The notes: a model not told the origin generated them from the letters alone. Positions 15,753 to 26,084 are shown, counted from the stretch's first letter. The stretch is 59,056 bases of DNA from Oscillospiraceae bacterium (GCA_009782385.1 WRJE01000007.1:1-59056); one strand, 5' to 3'. A program made the numbers and translations.

Positions 15753-18047
15753 CTAGTCGTCTTTCAAAAGAATAGCTTGCATACTTTGTTTTGTTTTTTC
15801 AGTGGTTTCAAGATATTGGTGCTTAACATTTATGTAATGTATAACATTGTTTTTCACGAAATCCACTTGTCTGCTATAATCTATGTAGTCGATATAGTAT
15901 TCCTCAAGGTCAGTTTTTCTTATGGTAAGTTTTGAAGTGCCATCTGCAAGGTCAGATATAAGCTGCTTACGTATTGCCGCAAAATACCAGTTGTAAAATT
16001 CCAAATTAACCATATAACTAGAATCTTTTTTTGGGGTTAGAACATAACATAGATTGCTTGCGGAAAATTTCCCGTTTACATAATGTGTCCTGCCCAAAGA
16101 CCCCGAGGCACCAAAAGCGAAAATAATTGCCTCTTTGTCAAGAGCGTATGTTGAGTGCTTTTTCCATTCTTCAGAAGCAGTAATAAAATCATAGGAATCG
16201 ACTTCATTACCGCCGTCTCCGTCTTCGCTGCTTATAGTTCCTTTTGCAAACGAAAACAATTCGGACACTTTTACCATTGAATTGTCTTCGCTCTTACTTT
16301 TGCGAAATCCATAACAATTAAGAGCATTATCTTTATACAACTCTCTTTTTTCGCTAAATCCCGGATTTATTTCAGAAGATTTAATAGCTTTCAAGACTGT
16401 TTTTTCAATAGAATCCCATCGCTTGTGTTTATCTATTCTGCCCTTATGCTGTACGCTGACAAACCCATCATCTTCAAGATTGTAAAAATGAATCTCATCA
16501 TCTTTTTCGTGTTCGGCTTTTGTGAACCCAAAAATTGATGTGTTTACTGTTCGTCCCTGCTCCGAAAATAAAACTGTAGGCATTTTGATGACAAAATCAA
16601 GACGAGCGTTTTTAAGTATTTGCTCCGTCAAGCCCTCTTTTCCGTTTTTTCCTTGATTCATTTTCAAAGTAGGAGTTGGCATAATAATAATTAGTTTACC
16701 GTTTCGTTCCAAATAATCAAGGGCTTGTTTAACAAATTTTATAGATTTGTTATTTTCATAAGGCGGATTAATTATAATTTTTGTTGGTTTTTTCTCCCTA
16801 ATGAACTTCAATATATCCTCATCGCTGCTGTTAACAATATTATCACTTTGACCGTCAAGCAAACTGCTCCTAAAAATCATATTTGTCCTACCATCGCCGT
16901 GTAAAAACATATTAGAACAGGCTAAAGCAAACAAAACCGAATCATTCTCAAATCCAATTAGCTGTTCTTCTTTTATTTCTCTTATTTTTTTGGGATTTCC
17001 ATTAGCTTTCTTAATCAGCGTTTCCATAGCTTCCATTAGGAATCCGCCCGTTCCTGTGCAAGTGTCCAAAACAATGTCATCTACATCAAGACGAGCAAGT
17101 TTTATCATAAGGCTTTTAATATGGTCTGGCGTAATAATAATATTCTTATTGTCAACCTTACCGGCGCGGGATAGAAATATCTTATATGCTCTGCCTAAGA
17201 TGTCTTGTTTTTCGTCATTTTGAAATGGCGCAAATATTCGGTCTTCTATTAAAGAGATGATTTCTATATAATCATTAAGCGAATAATCAATGTTTTTATA
17301 AAATGAAAATTCATCAACCCAATGATATTGTTTTGATAAACTGTTATTTGCTTTTTCGTCAATCTGGTTTGTTATTGCCCTCAGTATAGCATCGTTTAGA
17401 TTGTGCGATTCAAGCACGCCAACACCTTTGTTTTTTGTTTCTCTTTCAGTTGGGGCTTGAATATTCTTATATGTGTTTCTAAAATTATTATCTCTCAAAG
17501 CTATCATTAATCCGGAAAAGAACAAACCTCTCTTAGTGTCTCTTACCTTACCACTATCCTGAAATGTTTTATTTAGGTTATTTAGGGTTCTTACTAAACT
17601 ATCGGCAGTTATTAGTTCGCTGTACTTGCTGCTTCTTACTACCTCTTTTATATCTGCTAACGAAAGCAATGAATCTTTCGGTTGAAGTTCTATGAACTCT
17701 TCACTACCGAATAACCGGAGAAAATAAGTCACCCTCAAACTAGATTCGTTTTGCCCCGATATGGCAATACATAAAATATCCTTATGGATATTATTTTTAC
17801 TGCCATAATGTTTAACCTCACTAATTGCAGAAGAATGAGCGGTTGACTTTGCTTCCGCGACAATAACAAACTCATCTTCATCACGAAAGAAATCAGGGAA
17901 GCCTTTATATTTACTTCCGCTCTTAGCCTTAAACCCGTAGCTATCAGAAATTGCAGATTTTTCAATAAAAACTTTTGCGCCGTAAAAATCACGAAATATA
18001 TTCTCAGTAATTGTTTCGCTTGGTTTAATTTTTGGCAACATAAACAC
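15753..18047 (-). CDS. Single-chain restriction-modification enzyme (nuclease-N6-adenine methylase-target recognition)
   Basis: 764 residues with all three activities in one chain. The N-terminal PD-(D/E)XK nuclease has PD at 51-52 and EAK at 65-67. A type I-like N6-adenine methyltransferase has the S-adenosylmethionine motif TCTGTGGF near 329 and catalytic NPPY near 428. From about 590 to the end is an HsdS-like target-recognition domain with a C-terminal helix. The arrangement is that of type IIG / type I-like fused enzymes, which cut and methylate as one protein. There is no separate methylase or specificity gene. It is more A+T-rich than its neighbours and sits inside the otherwise conserved gdpP-rplI junction, both signs of transfer. 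Confidence 0.88.
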   Translation of the reverse strand: MFMLPKIKPSETITENIFRDFYGAKVFIEKSAISDSYGFKAKSGSKYKGFPDFFRDEDEFVIVAEAKSTAHSSAISEVKHYGSKNNIHKDILCIAISGQNESSLRVTYFLRLFGSEEFIELQPKDSLLSLADIKEVVRSSKYSELITADSLVRTLNNLNKTFQDSGKVRDTKRGLFFSGLMIALRDNNFRNTYKNIQAPTERETKNKGVGVLESHNLNDAILRAITNQIDEKANNSLSKQYHWVDEFSFYKNIDYSLNDYIEIISLIEDRIFAPFQNDEKQDILGRAYKIFLSRAGKVDNKNIIITPDHIKSLMIKLARLDVDDIVLDTCTGTGGFLMEAMETLIKKANGNPKKIREIKEEQLIGFENDSVLFALACSNMFLHGDGRTNMIFRSSLLDGQSDNIVNSSDEDILKFIREKKPTKIIINPPYENNKSIKFVKQALDYLERNGKLIIIMPTPTLKMNQGKNGKEGLTEQILKNARLDFVIKMPTVLFSEQGRTVNTSIFGFTKAEHEKDDEIHFYNLEDDGFVSVQHKGRIDKHKRWDSIEKTVLKAIKSSEINPGFSEKRELYKDNALNCYGFRKSKSEDNSMVKVSELFSFAKGTISSEDGDGGNEVDSYDFITASEEWKKHSTYALDKEAIIFAFGASGSLGRTHYVNGKFSASNLCYVLTPKKDSSYMVNLEFYNWYFAAIRKQLISDLADGTSKLTIRKTDLEEYYIDYIDYSRQVDFVKNNVIHYINVKHQYLETTEKTKQSMQAILLKDD

Positions 18048-18077
18048 CCCACTCTATTTATTACTAGTCAAACCCCG

Positions 18078-20048
18078 CTATCCCCGTTCCCTAAAATACT
18101 CATCAACGGCTTCAATAAGCCGTTCCTTGCTCGCTTTTATGGTTATACTTGAAATCTGCGCCCCCGCCATTGTCTGATGACCGCCGCCGCCCAGTTTTTC
18201 AGCTATAACCTGTACGTTTATATCCCCGAGCGAACGCCCGCTGATATGCACGGTGTTTCCAATGCGCGTTATGACAAAGGAAGCCGTCACTCCCGATATT
18301 GACAGCAGATCGTCCGCGGCCTGCGCCGCCGTTACGCGGTCAACCTGCCTGTCTGATACGGCAACGGTTATCTGATCGTTTATCATCTCTGCGGAGGCAA
18401 CTATGGAGTGGCGTATAAGACTGCTTTCGAGGTCATTCTGCAGCATTTTCTTTATATTGGTGGTATCGGCTCCCGCCGCCCTCAGATATGCCGCCGCCTC
18501 AAACGTCCTAACACCCGTGTGCATCGAAAAGTTCTTAGTATCCATAGTTATGCCCGCCAACAAACCCTCGCTTTCATCGCGGAGCAAGTCACTCTGCTCG
18601 ATAACATATTGTAAAAGCTCGGTTACAAGCTCACACGTGGACGAGGCGTATGCCTCGTGGAATACCAGCGCGGCTTGGTCGATATAGGTTTCCGAACGGC
18701 GGTGATGGTCTATTACAGCCACTTTGTGTACGGATTGCAGCAGCTCAACGCTTTCGACAATTTCGGGGCGCGATGTGTCAACAACTATAAGGAGCGTTTC
18801 GCGGTCAGCGTACAAAAGCGCGGTCTGGGCGTTGATAAACGCGCCGGAATACTCGCGGTTATTTGCGAGCTTATCTATTAGCCTAAGAGCCGACGAGTGG
18901 TCAGCGTCCGCTATGATGTAAGATTTTTTGCCGAGCACGCGCGCCATTGCCATAAGACCGCACGCCGCGCCTATCGAATCAATATCTGACTGTTTATGCC
19001 CCATGATTATGACGTGCGAAGCGTCGTTTATCAGCTCGCGCAACGCGCCCGCCATAACGCGCGACTTGACTTTTGTACGCCGCTCCATCTCCTTCATGTT
19101 TCCGCCGAAGAACTCAAATCGCAGCCTGTTTTTTATAACAGACTGATCTCCCCCGCGTGAAAGTGCCATATCAAGGGCAAGATTGGCAAACGAAAGGCAT
19201 TCCGCGGGACTTGCGCCGTCAACGCCAAGACCGATGGACAGCGTTGCCGGCAAATCCGAACTTCCGGTAACTTCCCGCACTCTTTCAAGAATTGAAAACC
19301 TGTCGTCAATGAGATTTTTAAGATGCTGCTCCTCAAACATGATGATATAACGGTCACGCTCAATCTTTGTAAAAACCGCGTCCATAGTGTGAAAATATCC
19401 GAAGATACGTTCGTCGAGGGAGGCGAAAAGGGCGGTCTTTTGATTCTCGGTGAGCCTTTTTGTTATCTCCTCGTAATTATCCAGCATGACAACGCATATA
19501 ACAGTGCGCTTCATCTTCACTTCACTTCGCAAACGTGTGAGGTCGGTTATATCAACCCAGTGCAGCAGCGCGGAAAATGCGTTATCGCCGTGGCGGGCCA
19601 GAGTACCCACGACTTTGTAAACACGATCAAAAATAGTTATGTCAAAGGGACATTCCGTCTTGTCCTCCATCAGCCATTTAAGCGGAAAATCAGGGATAAG
19701 CCGCGTAATACTTATTTCAAATCGAGCCGCGTGGTGCTTTGTTATCGCGCCGAACGCCGGGTTCGACCATAATATCTCGCCGTCTTCAAGTTTTACGATA
19801 CAGGCGGGAAGCGGAACATTCAGCACACTCATGCTCTGTACGGATGTGTGCGGCAGCGATATTGACGATATGGCCTTGGTAATTCTTTTTTGGGATGTAT
19901 TGCGTAATCTCCGGAAAGTCCAGAAGAGGATTATAACAACCGTCACTTCTATAAAACCGGCTATGTTGTTGAAGTAAAGCGTTACGAATGAGGAGATGAG
20001 CAGCGCGATAAACAGTATAAGATTAAATGAAACATATCCTTTTTTCAT
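18078..20048 (-). CDS. gdpP: Cyclic-di-AMP phosphodiesterase GdpP
   Basis: 656 residues. Two N-terminal membrane segments (LILFIALLISSFVTLYF and IEVTVVIILFWTF), a PAS-like domain at about 70-160, a degenerate GGDEF domain at about 170-300, then DHH-DHHA1 phosphodiesterase: GHKQSDIDSIGAA (~349), VIDHHRRSE (~445), GGGGHQTMAGAQ (~621). It degrades c-di-AMP and so affects wall and potassium homeostasis. A hairpin precedes it at 20121-20148 on the far side of the LRR gene. Confidence 0.97.
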   Translation of the reverse strand: MKKGYVSFNLILFIALLISSFVTLYFNNIAGFIEVTVVIILFWTFRRLRNTSQKRITKAISSISLPHTSVQSMSVLNVPLPACIVKLEDGEILWSNPAFGAITKHHAARFEISITRLIPDFPLKWLMEDKTECPFDITIFDRVYKVVGTLARHGDNAFSALLHWVDITDLTRLRSEVKMKRTVICVVMLDNYEEITKRLTENQKTALFASLDERIFGYFHTMDAVFTKIERDRYIIMFEEQHLKNLIDDRFSILERVREVTGSSDLPATLSIGLGVDGASPAECLSFANLALDMALSRGGDQSVIKNRLRFEFFGGNMKEMERRTKVKSRVMAGALRELINDASHVIIMGHKQSDIDSIGAACGLMAMARVLGKKSYIIADADHSSALRLIDKLANNREYSGAFINAQTALLYADRETLLIVVDTSRPEIVESVELLQSVHKVAVIDHHRRSETYIDQAALVFHEAYASSTCELVTELLQYVIEQSDLLRDESEGLLAGITMDTKNFSMHTGVRTFEAAAYLRAAGADTTNIKKMLQNDLESSLIRHSIVASAEMINDQITVAVSDRQVDRVTAAQAADDLLSISGVTASFVITRIGNTVHISGRSLGDINVQVIAEKLGGGGHQTMAGAQISSITIKASKERLIEAVDEYFRERG

Positions 20049-20120
20049 CGCTCGTACTCACCCCGCAATAAAATCAGTGCCACCGCTATTGTATCAGCGG
20101 CGGAGAAAAAAGTCAAGATT

Positions 20121-20148
20121 AAGGCAGGGAAATGAGTTTCCCTGCCTT
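20121..20148. terminator. Terminator hairpin after the LRR gene
   Basis: aaggcagggaaa-tgag-tttccctgcctt, a perfect 12-bp stem. It follows the stop of the LRR gene (minus strand). An almost identical hairpin is at 23773-23791, so one closes each side of the LRR-switch-recombinase module. Confidence 0.7.
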
Positions 20149-20166
20149 TGTTGGGGGTGTGGGGTT

Positions 20167-22851
20167 CTAATTTATAACAAATGCAAATGCGGGATCATTA
20201 AGGGTTATCGCTCGACCACTTCCAAGGGCGGTGCTAGGTATGTTCATTTGCATAACAGTAGTTCCTGTCGAGGTTGGTGTACCGCTGATTTCAAAGACAA
20301 TAAGGGTAGAAGTCATAACCGTGGCAGTTATGGATATACCCGGCGGAACAGTTATCCAACTGTTGATTCCGGTATATGACCTAAAACTGTCTCCGCTTAA
20401 TTGAAGAGTTATCGTCAACGCCGTTCCAGTGCCGCTAGGCATCGGCGTACCCGCGATTCCTCCAATCGTTTTTCCTATGGGCAAACTAATTTCCCAAATT
20501 TGCCATATGACACCAGTCCGTGTAGGAACCACTAAATCACCGCCCTGAAGGGCACTTGCCGGGATTCTAGCTGTTATATATGAAGATGAGGCAATAGTCG
20601 GAGTACCGTGGAATTCAACAGTAACTGATGTCGCGCCTGCAGTCACGGCGGTTGCCACCCGCGCTTGCAGTCCCTTTGGCATAATTCCCCTTGGAGAGGT
20701 AAACCATGCGGTAACAATGGCTCCTCCGGACATTGCGGTAAATGTATCCCCTGTTAAGTTAATTGTCACTTTTTCGGCGGAAGAAGGAAGGCTTTCGTTT
20801 ATTCTGCCGCTTACTACTGTATTGGTCGCAAATGTTACCGAACGGTTTGTTATGTAATACCTTGCGTTCGCGTTCGGTGTAGTCATCGGGGAGGCTTCGC
20901 TTTGAACAGCGATTCCGGGGACGTGCAAAGCCATTGGTAAATAATAACTGTATGTAAGGCTGTCGTAAGTGATTGAGGTCGGAGTTCCGTGCATCTCAAC
21001 TGTCACGGTAGTGTCTCCCGCATCAACATTAGCAACCACTCGCGCACTTAATCCTGCAGGTCTATTGGTAAACCATCCACTGATGTCATCGCCTACTGAC
21101 ATAGCCGCAAATCCGCCATTTGTTATGGTAACTGTAAATTGTTGGAACGGCGATGTAAACGGAACAGTCGCATAACCTGTTATAGTCACCGCACCATCTA
21201 TTTCAACGGTAGTCAAGCCGACCGGAATATCATCCGGCGGAGTGCCGGGTGGCGTGGTTATTAATTGCTTCGCGCTTGCGGGTTTACTGAAAGTCGCCCT
21301 CTGCCAAGCCGTCAACCCTCCTATGAACTCTGATGTCGAGGCGTTCACGCGGGTGTCGGTATACCATGATTCAAATAAAGGTAAATCTGCAAGATTAGTT
21401 GACGGGAACGGGCTTTCGGGTATCGGCGGCAATGGATTTTCATTCAGATGTCTTTCTGAGCCACGATAAAGGGTATCGTTCCCTCTAAGGGGTAGAATTT
21501 GCTTTTTAGTGTTGATTTTATAGTTCGGCGGCTTCAACTCGCTCGACACTTTAATTTGTTTTGGTCTGCTTGCCGGAGTATATGTAAAGCCCGGAGTTCC
21601 GGCTTGCACCGCTGTTTGCGGCGGGATTCTGATTAAGTAAGGCGTGCGGACAATACGATACCCAAACTCTCTATAGGTTAATACAGGTATGCCCCCATAC
21701 GGCATTAACCCAAAACCTTTTCTGTCGGCAACCTTTGACCCCATAGAAAGCCCTATTTCTATGTTGCCGATATATTCGGTTTCGTTTGCGCGGCTTCGAG
21801 ACGGTTCTGATAATACCCATCTTCCGGAAGTCGCTCCGGTTATATCCGCTCTAATCGCGTAGTTAATATTATAACGTGTAATCTGCGGGCGGCTCTTAAT
21901 TAACGGAAATGTTATAACATTCAAATTGTCATAGGGCTGCCGTGTAATTGGATTTATCGCTGAATCGGACAGCGATAACGTCATGCCTTTTTCCAAAAGT
22001 TTTGGGAAATTCGCGTGGTTAAGAAGTTCCGGTCTCATTGGCTTCCATTTTTGACCGCCATCTAAACTATACGACAATATTGTATAGTACGTTGGAACAG
22101 TTAGTATTTCGCTTGATAGGTTAATGCTGAATCCCGGTCTTGTATTACCGTCCGGACCGTTTGCCGGAGCTATAACCTCATACGCGCTGTAATTAATGCC
22201 GAATTGCTCTTCGGTATAGACAATCAAATTATTCCATTTGCCTGTTTCGCCGTTAATTGTATAATTCATACTGAGATTTGTGCTGTTTGGAACTACTGCC
22301 CTAGCTCCTGCGGGCATTCCCCAAAAAGCATTCCCCTGCATTGGCATATTCAGCGGTTCAGTAGGCGACATGAAGTAGACGGTCATCAAACTAGACGTTC
22401 CGCCAAACGCTTCAAACCCTATTTCATCGACATTCTTCGGAATAAATATATGCGTTAATTTTTTGCAGTTATAAAACGCGCTGTATTCAATAGTTGTGAG
22501 ACTTTCCGGCAGAATAACCCAAGACACCGAACTGTTAAAAAATGCGTTATTGCCGATTATCTCTACACCATCAGAAATATATATGCTTTTCAAGCTGCGA
22601 TTGCCGGAAAAAGCATTGCTGCCGATTGAAGTGACGGTTCTTCCGTCAATAACTCCGGGAACAGTCAAGTCCTTTTGTTTGCCGGAATAATTCTTTATTT
22701 CGACCGTGCCGTCAGCTTTTATCTCGTAAGCCCAGTCGCTGCTTGTTAGAGCATAGGCGGTAAAAATGCTTGATTCTGTCATCATGAACACGAACACACA
22801 GAAAACCATCATAATCAATATGCGGAATTTCTTTTTTGTCATAGCTTTCAT
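20167..22851 (-). CDS. BspA-like leucine-rich-repeat surface protein
   Basis: 894 residues. Signal peptide (KKKFRILIMMVFCVFVFMM...). LRR_5 / BspA-type repeats follow at about 45-165, with typical units such as VTSIGSNAFSGNRSLKSIYI and IGNNAFFNSSVSWVILPES. From about 200 onward is a long low-homology region containing three or four related beta-rich modules with the phrase TVEMHGTPTSITYDS or TVEFHGTPT and F/VTFATNT. LRR_5 proteins are surface adhesins or host-binding proteins in gut and oral bacteria. There is no sortase motif. The gene is preceded by the inverted-repeat switch (22900-23064), and its expression is probably set by it. ATG at 22851 has a ggagg site. Confidence 0.85.
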   Translation of the reverse strand: MKAMTKKKFRILIMMVFCVFVFMMTESSIFTAYALTSSDWAYEIKADGTVEIKNYSGKQKDLTVPGVIDGRTVTSIGSNAFSGNRSLKSIYISDGVEIIGNNAFFNSSVSWVILPESLTTIEYSAFYNCKKLTHIFIPKNVDEIGFEAFGGTSSLMTVYFMSPTEPLNMPMQGNAFWGMPAGARAVVPNSTNLSMNYTINGETGKWNNLIVYTEEQFGINYSAYEVIAPANGPDGNTRPGFSINLSSEILTVPTYYTILSYSLDGGQKWKPMRPELLNHANFPKLLEKGMTLSLSDSAINPITRQPYDNLNVITFPLIKSRPQITRYNINYAIRADITGATSGRWVLSEPSRSRANETEYIGNIEIGLSMGSKVADRKGFGLMPYGGIPVLTYREFGYRIVRTPYLIRIPPQTAVQAGTPGFTYTPASRPKQIKVSSELKPPNYKINTKKQILPLRGNDTLYRGSERHLNENPLPPIPESPFPSTNLADLPLFESWYTDTRVNASTSEFIGGLTAWQRATFSKPASAKQLITTPPGTPPDDIPVGLTTVEIDGAVTITGYATVPFTSPFQQFTVTITNGGFAAMSVGDDISGWFTNRPAGLSARVVANVDAGDTTVTVEMHGTPTSITYDSLTYSYYLPMALHVPGIAVQSEASPMTTPNANARYYITNRSVTFATNTVVSGRINESLPSSAEKVTINLTGDTFTAMSGGAIVTAWFTSPRGIMPKGLQARVATAVTAGATSVTVEFHGTPTIASSSYITARIPASALQGGDLVVPTRTGVIWQIWEISLPIGKTIGGIAGTPMPSGTGTALTITLQLSGDSFRSYTGINSWITVPPGISITATVMTSTLIVFEISGTPTSTGTTVMQMNIPSTALGSGRAITLNDPAFAFVIN

Positions 22852-22899
22852 CCAAGCAACGCCTCCATCGGTAATCTATAATTTTCGTCCAATACAGCG

Positions 22900-22925
22900 G
22901 CTTTCAAAAGGTGTACCATTTGACA
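22900..22925 (+). repeat. 26-bp inverted repeat, left arm (serine-recombinase crossover site)
   Basis: Starts gctttcaaaaggtgtacc and ends atttgaca. Its reverse complement is exactly 23039-23064, 26 of 26 bases. It is itself an imperfect dyad, tcaaaaggtg/taccatttga, centred on the dinucleotide GT at 22913-22914 with 9 of 11 arm positions pairing. A dyad with an asymmetric 2-bp centre is the shape of invertase sites of the Hin family, which are also 26 bp long. Confidence 0.88.
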
Positions 22926-23038
22926 TTAGTCCTTATATATTGTAAAATCTAAAAAGCAGATATTGTGCATACAATATTTGGTGGAAATTTCTAAAGATAT
23001 ATACGTTGTAGTACGATATATATTTCGATGCGGTGGGC
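22926..23038. other. Predicted invertible segment (113 bp, A+T-rich)
   Basis: Bracketed by the perfect 26-bp inverted repeats and next to a serine recombinase. It contains promoter-like hexamers pointing to the LRR gene in the orientation shown and a dyad tattgt-gcat-acaata at 22961-22976. In the flipped orientation the hexamers would point at the 3' end of the recombinase gene. Confidence 0.7.
22946..22974 (-). promoter_or_regulatory. Candidate switchable promoter of the LRR gene
   Basis: On the minus strand TTGTAT (22974-22969), 17 bases, TAGATT (22951-22946), about 95 bases before the LRR start. A second candidate lies partly in the repeat: TTTACA (22946-22941), 17 bases, TCAAAT (22923-22918). 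Both are weak matches in A+T-rich DNA; either would be lost from the LRR gene on inversion. Confidence 0.4.
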
Positions 23039-23064
23039 TGTCAAATGGTACACCTTTTGAAAGC
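23039..23064 (-). repeat. 26-bp inverted repeat, right arm
   Basis: Exact reverse complement of 22900-22925. It touches the TGA stop codon (23065-23067) of the recombinase gene, so inversion would exchange the sequence just after the recombinase. Confidence 0.88.
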
Positions 23065-23721
<657 letters not shown>

Positions 23722-23772
23722 TTAGCTGACGTTTTTCCAACGGCAAGTTTGATGAAATCACAACGCAAAAGA

Positions 23773-23791
23773 CAGGGAATGAGTTTCCCTG
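23773..23791. repeat. Hairpin like the one at 20121-20148
   Basis: cagggaa-tgagt-ttccctg, with flanking bases shared with the hairpin at 20121-20148 (gtttccctgcctt). It lies between the recombinase and the MFS gene and probably ends the MFS or recombinase transcript. Confidence 0.7.
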
Positions 23792-23834
23792 CCTTCAGAC
23801 CGAATACAAAGTAAAAAACGAGAGGTATAACCCC

Positions 23835-25016
23835 CTACCCCGCCCTTTTCGCGTCTCTCATAAACACCATCAGCACAAACGCGGCGGCAAGTGACAACAC
23901 CGCGCCGAAAATGAACGGTACTGCCGCCCCGAAGGCGTTCCAGAGCGCACCCGCGATTATACTGGCGGGCAACAGCGCGATACCCGCGACCGTAGACTGC
24001 AATCCGAGCATTGTACCTTTCAGTTCCGGCGGCGCGATTTCGGCAATATATGCCCGTTCAACGCCGGTAGTCATCGCCGTATACGCGCCATACATGACAA
24101 ACATGAGAACCAAAAACGGCTGATTGAACGCGAACGCGAAACCCAGATAGACAGCCGCGAAGACCAAATATCCCGATACAAGCAGTTTTTTCCTGCCTAT
24201 TTTGTCGGACAGCCTGCCGAACGGAAGCGACAGAGCCGCCGCCGCCGCGTGATATATAAAGTACAGCAGAACGGCAAGCGAGTCGTCAAACCCTACCGTT
24301 TTAGCTCTTAGGAGCAGGAATGTGTTAGACGAGTTGCCGAGGGTAAACAAGAATACAACCACCAGATACAGTTTTATCTGCCCGTTAATGTTTTTTGCGT
24401 TTTTCCAGAAATGCTCTCTCCGCACGGTTTCACGAGGCACTTTTTTCTCTTTGACAAACGCGAACATAGCAAGCCCGATGACGGCGGGAATCAGCGAAAA
24501 CAAGAAAATCTTCTTGTAATCAATATCGCCTTTCGCGCCCGCCAGCAAAAAGAAGGTTATCAATATGCCGCCCGCCGCGCCAGCCATGTCCAGAGCTTTA
24601 TGAAGCCCGAACGCTTTCCCCATATCGCCTTCTCCGGCACTGTCGCTGACGAGAGAATCGCGCGGCGCGACCCTTATGCCTTTGCCGATTCGGTCGATTA
24701 CTCTAGCGGAGAGAATCCCGACCCAAGAACCCGCGAACAGCAAAGCGAATTTATAGAAAATGCCGCCGGAGTAGCCCAGAAACGCAAGGGCTTTTTTCTT
24801 GCGGAATTTGTCCGACACATAGCCGCTGAAAACCTTTATAAGGCTTGCGACACTTTCGGCAATGCCCTCAATGACACCAATCAGCGCGGGCGATGCGCCG
24901 AATGCCGATGTCAGGTAAAGCGGCACAAGCGGATAGAGCATCTCCGTGCTTATGTCCGTAAAAAAACTGATTAGACCTAAGAAAAAAATGTTAAGCAATA
25001 AGTCCCCTACTTTCAA
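23835..25016 (-). CDS. MFS transporter
   Basis: 393 residues with about 12 hydrophobic segments. Typical MFS features: SGYVSDKFRKKKALAFLGYSGG (the loop 2-3 motif), FGRLSDKIGRKKLLVSGYL (repeated in the second half) and RIGKGIRVAPRDSLV. It starts MKVGDLLLNIFFLGLISFFT. The sequence resembles the drug/sugar-efflux-like clade, but the substrate cannot be inferred. Confidence 0.88.
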   Translation of the reverse strand: MKVGDLLLNIFFLGLISFFTDISTEMLYPLVPLYLTSAFGASPALIGVIEGIAESVASLIKVFSGYVSDKFRKKKALAFLGYSGGIFYKFALLFAGSWVGILSARVIDRIGKGIRVAPRDSLVSDSAGEGDMGKAFGLHKALDMAGAAGGILITFFLLAGAKGDIDYKKIFLFSLIPAVIGLAMFAFVKEKKVPRETVRREHFWKNAKNINGQIKLYLVVVFLFTLGNSSNTFLLLRAKTVGFDDSLAVLLYFIYHAAAAALSLPFGRLSDKIGRKKLLVSGYLVFAAVYLGFAFAFNQPFLVLMFVMYGAYTAMTTGVERAYIAEIAPPELKGTMLGLQSTVAGIALLPASIIAGALWNAFGAAVPFIFGAVLSLAAAFVLMVFMRDAKRAG

Positions 25017-25022
25017 CTATTA

Positions 25023-26084
25023 TTAGTTTTTAGTTTTTTCTTCTAACGCATTTAACTGCGCGATGAACCTGTCGTAGTCACTTTCAAACAACCTATCTTG
25101 GATGACGCGATATTTTTCAAACTCGGTCAGAGCGTGTTGCTCGGCAATTTTTGCTGAAATTCTTCCGGCATTTGTCAAAAGTTCGTTCCCGTCCGCTTTA
25201 AGGATTAGGTCAAGATGATTCGACCAATCCTCCATCGTCATAGGGACATGAGCTAATGTTCGACGCTCGGCAAGGTCGAGATATGCCGATACGATAAGCT
25301 CAAGGGAACGCATTTCACCCTCACCCAGATAGTTTTTTGCGACAACCACATCGCTCTTTTGAATCTTTCCGTCCGGTGCGTCGCTCCATGTTGTCAGTCC
25401 CATGTTCTTGCGTTCGGCGTTGGCGCGGTTGAAGATAACCTCCGCCGCCGTGTTGCCGTGAACGGCAAAGTGAAGTTTGTTTTGGACTTTTGCAAAAAAC
25501 TCTCTTGTGGTTTTTGCGGTCTTATCGTAATCAAGAGAGGTGGCGTAAATGTCGGTAATCTTTTGATGGAAACGCCGCTCGGACAACCGTATCTCGCGGA
25601 TTTTCTCAAGCTGCTTGTCAAAATATTCCTGTGTGAGTATTGTCCCGCCTTTTTTCAGACGCTCCTCGTCCATCACCCATCCTTGAATGGTGTAGTCTTT
25701 GACAATCGCGTTAGACCATTTGCGAAACTGCACCGCACGGTCATTGTTTACTTTGAAACCAACAGCAATAATCATTTGTAAACTGTAATGTTTGACATCC
25801 CTGCTGACTTGTCTTGATCCTTCGTTTTGAACTATTCGGAAATTCCGAATAGTTGCCTCCTCTGTCAGCTCACTGTCAGAAAACACTTTTTTAATGTGTT
25901 CGTTGACCGTGTGAACCTCAACATCATAAAGGGTCGCCATCATCTTCTGCGTCAGCCAAACATTTTCATCCTGATAACGCATTTCAAAGCTATGTTCATT
26001 ATCGCCTGTTGAAGCAATATAGGTCAGATATTCAGCCGCCGAACTGCGAATCGTGATTTCGTTATTCTTTCTATTCATACTCAA
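25023..26084 (-). CDS. RhuM-family protein
   Basis: About 353 residues, similar over the full length to the virulence-associated RhuM family: EMRYQDENVWLTQKMMATLYD and VHTVNEHIKKVFSDSEL at the N-terminus, VQNEGSRQVSRDVKHYSLQMIIAVGFKVN and QFRKWSNAIVKDYTIQGWVMDEERL in the middle. The biochemical role is unknown; the N-terminal region resembles phage antirepressor/Bro-type DNA-binding domains. Such genes are patchily distributed and often lie near restriction-modification or mobile genes. The start may be TTG 26084 (ggagg nine bases before) or ATG 26078. Its neighbours are the MFS gene and, divergently, the heat-shock cluster. Confidence 0.82.
   Translation of the reverse strand: MSMNRKNNEITIRSSAAEYLTYIASTGDNEHSFEMRYQDENVWLTQKMMATLYDVEVHTVNEHIKKVFSDSELTEEATIRNFRIVQNEGSRQVSRDVKHYSLQMIIAVGFKVNNDRAVQFRKWSNAIVKDYTIQGWVMDEERLKKGGTILTQEYFDKQLEKIREIRLSERRFHQKITDIYATSLDYDKTAKTTREFFAKVQNKLHFAVHGNTAAEVIFNRANAERKNMGLTTWSDAPDGKIQKSDVVVAKNYLGEGEMRSLELIVSAYLDLAERRTLAHVPMTMEDWSNHLDLILKADGNELLTNAGRISAKIAEQHALTEFEKYRVIQDRLFESDYDRFIAQLNALEEKTKN

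Noticed and set aside
15687-18077. Duplicated target sequence flanking the restriction-modification gene
   Set aside because: The rplI-side and gdpP-side junctions were compared and share no repeat beyond a few bases.
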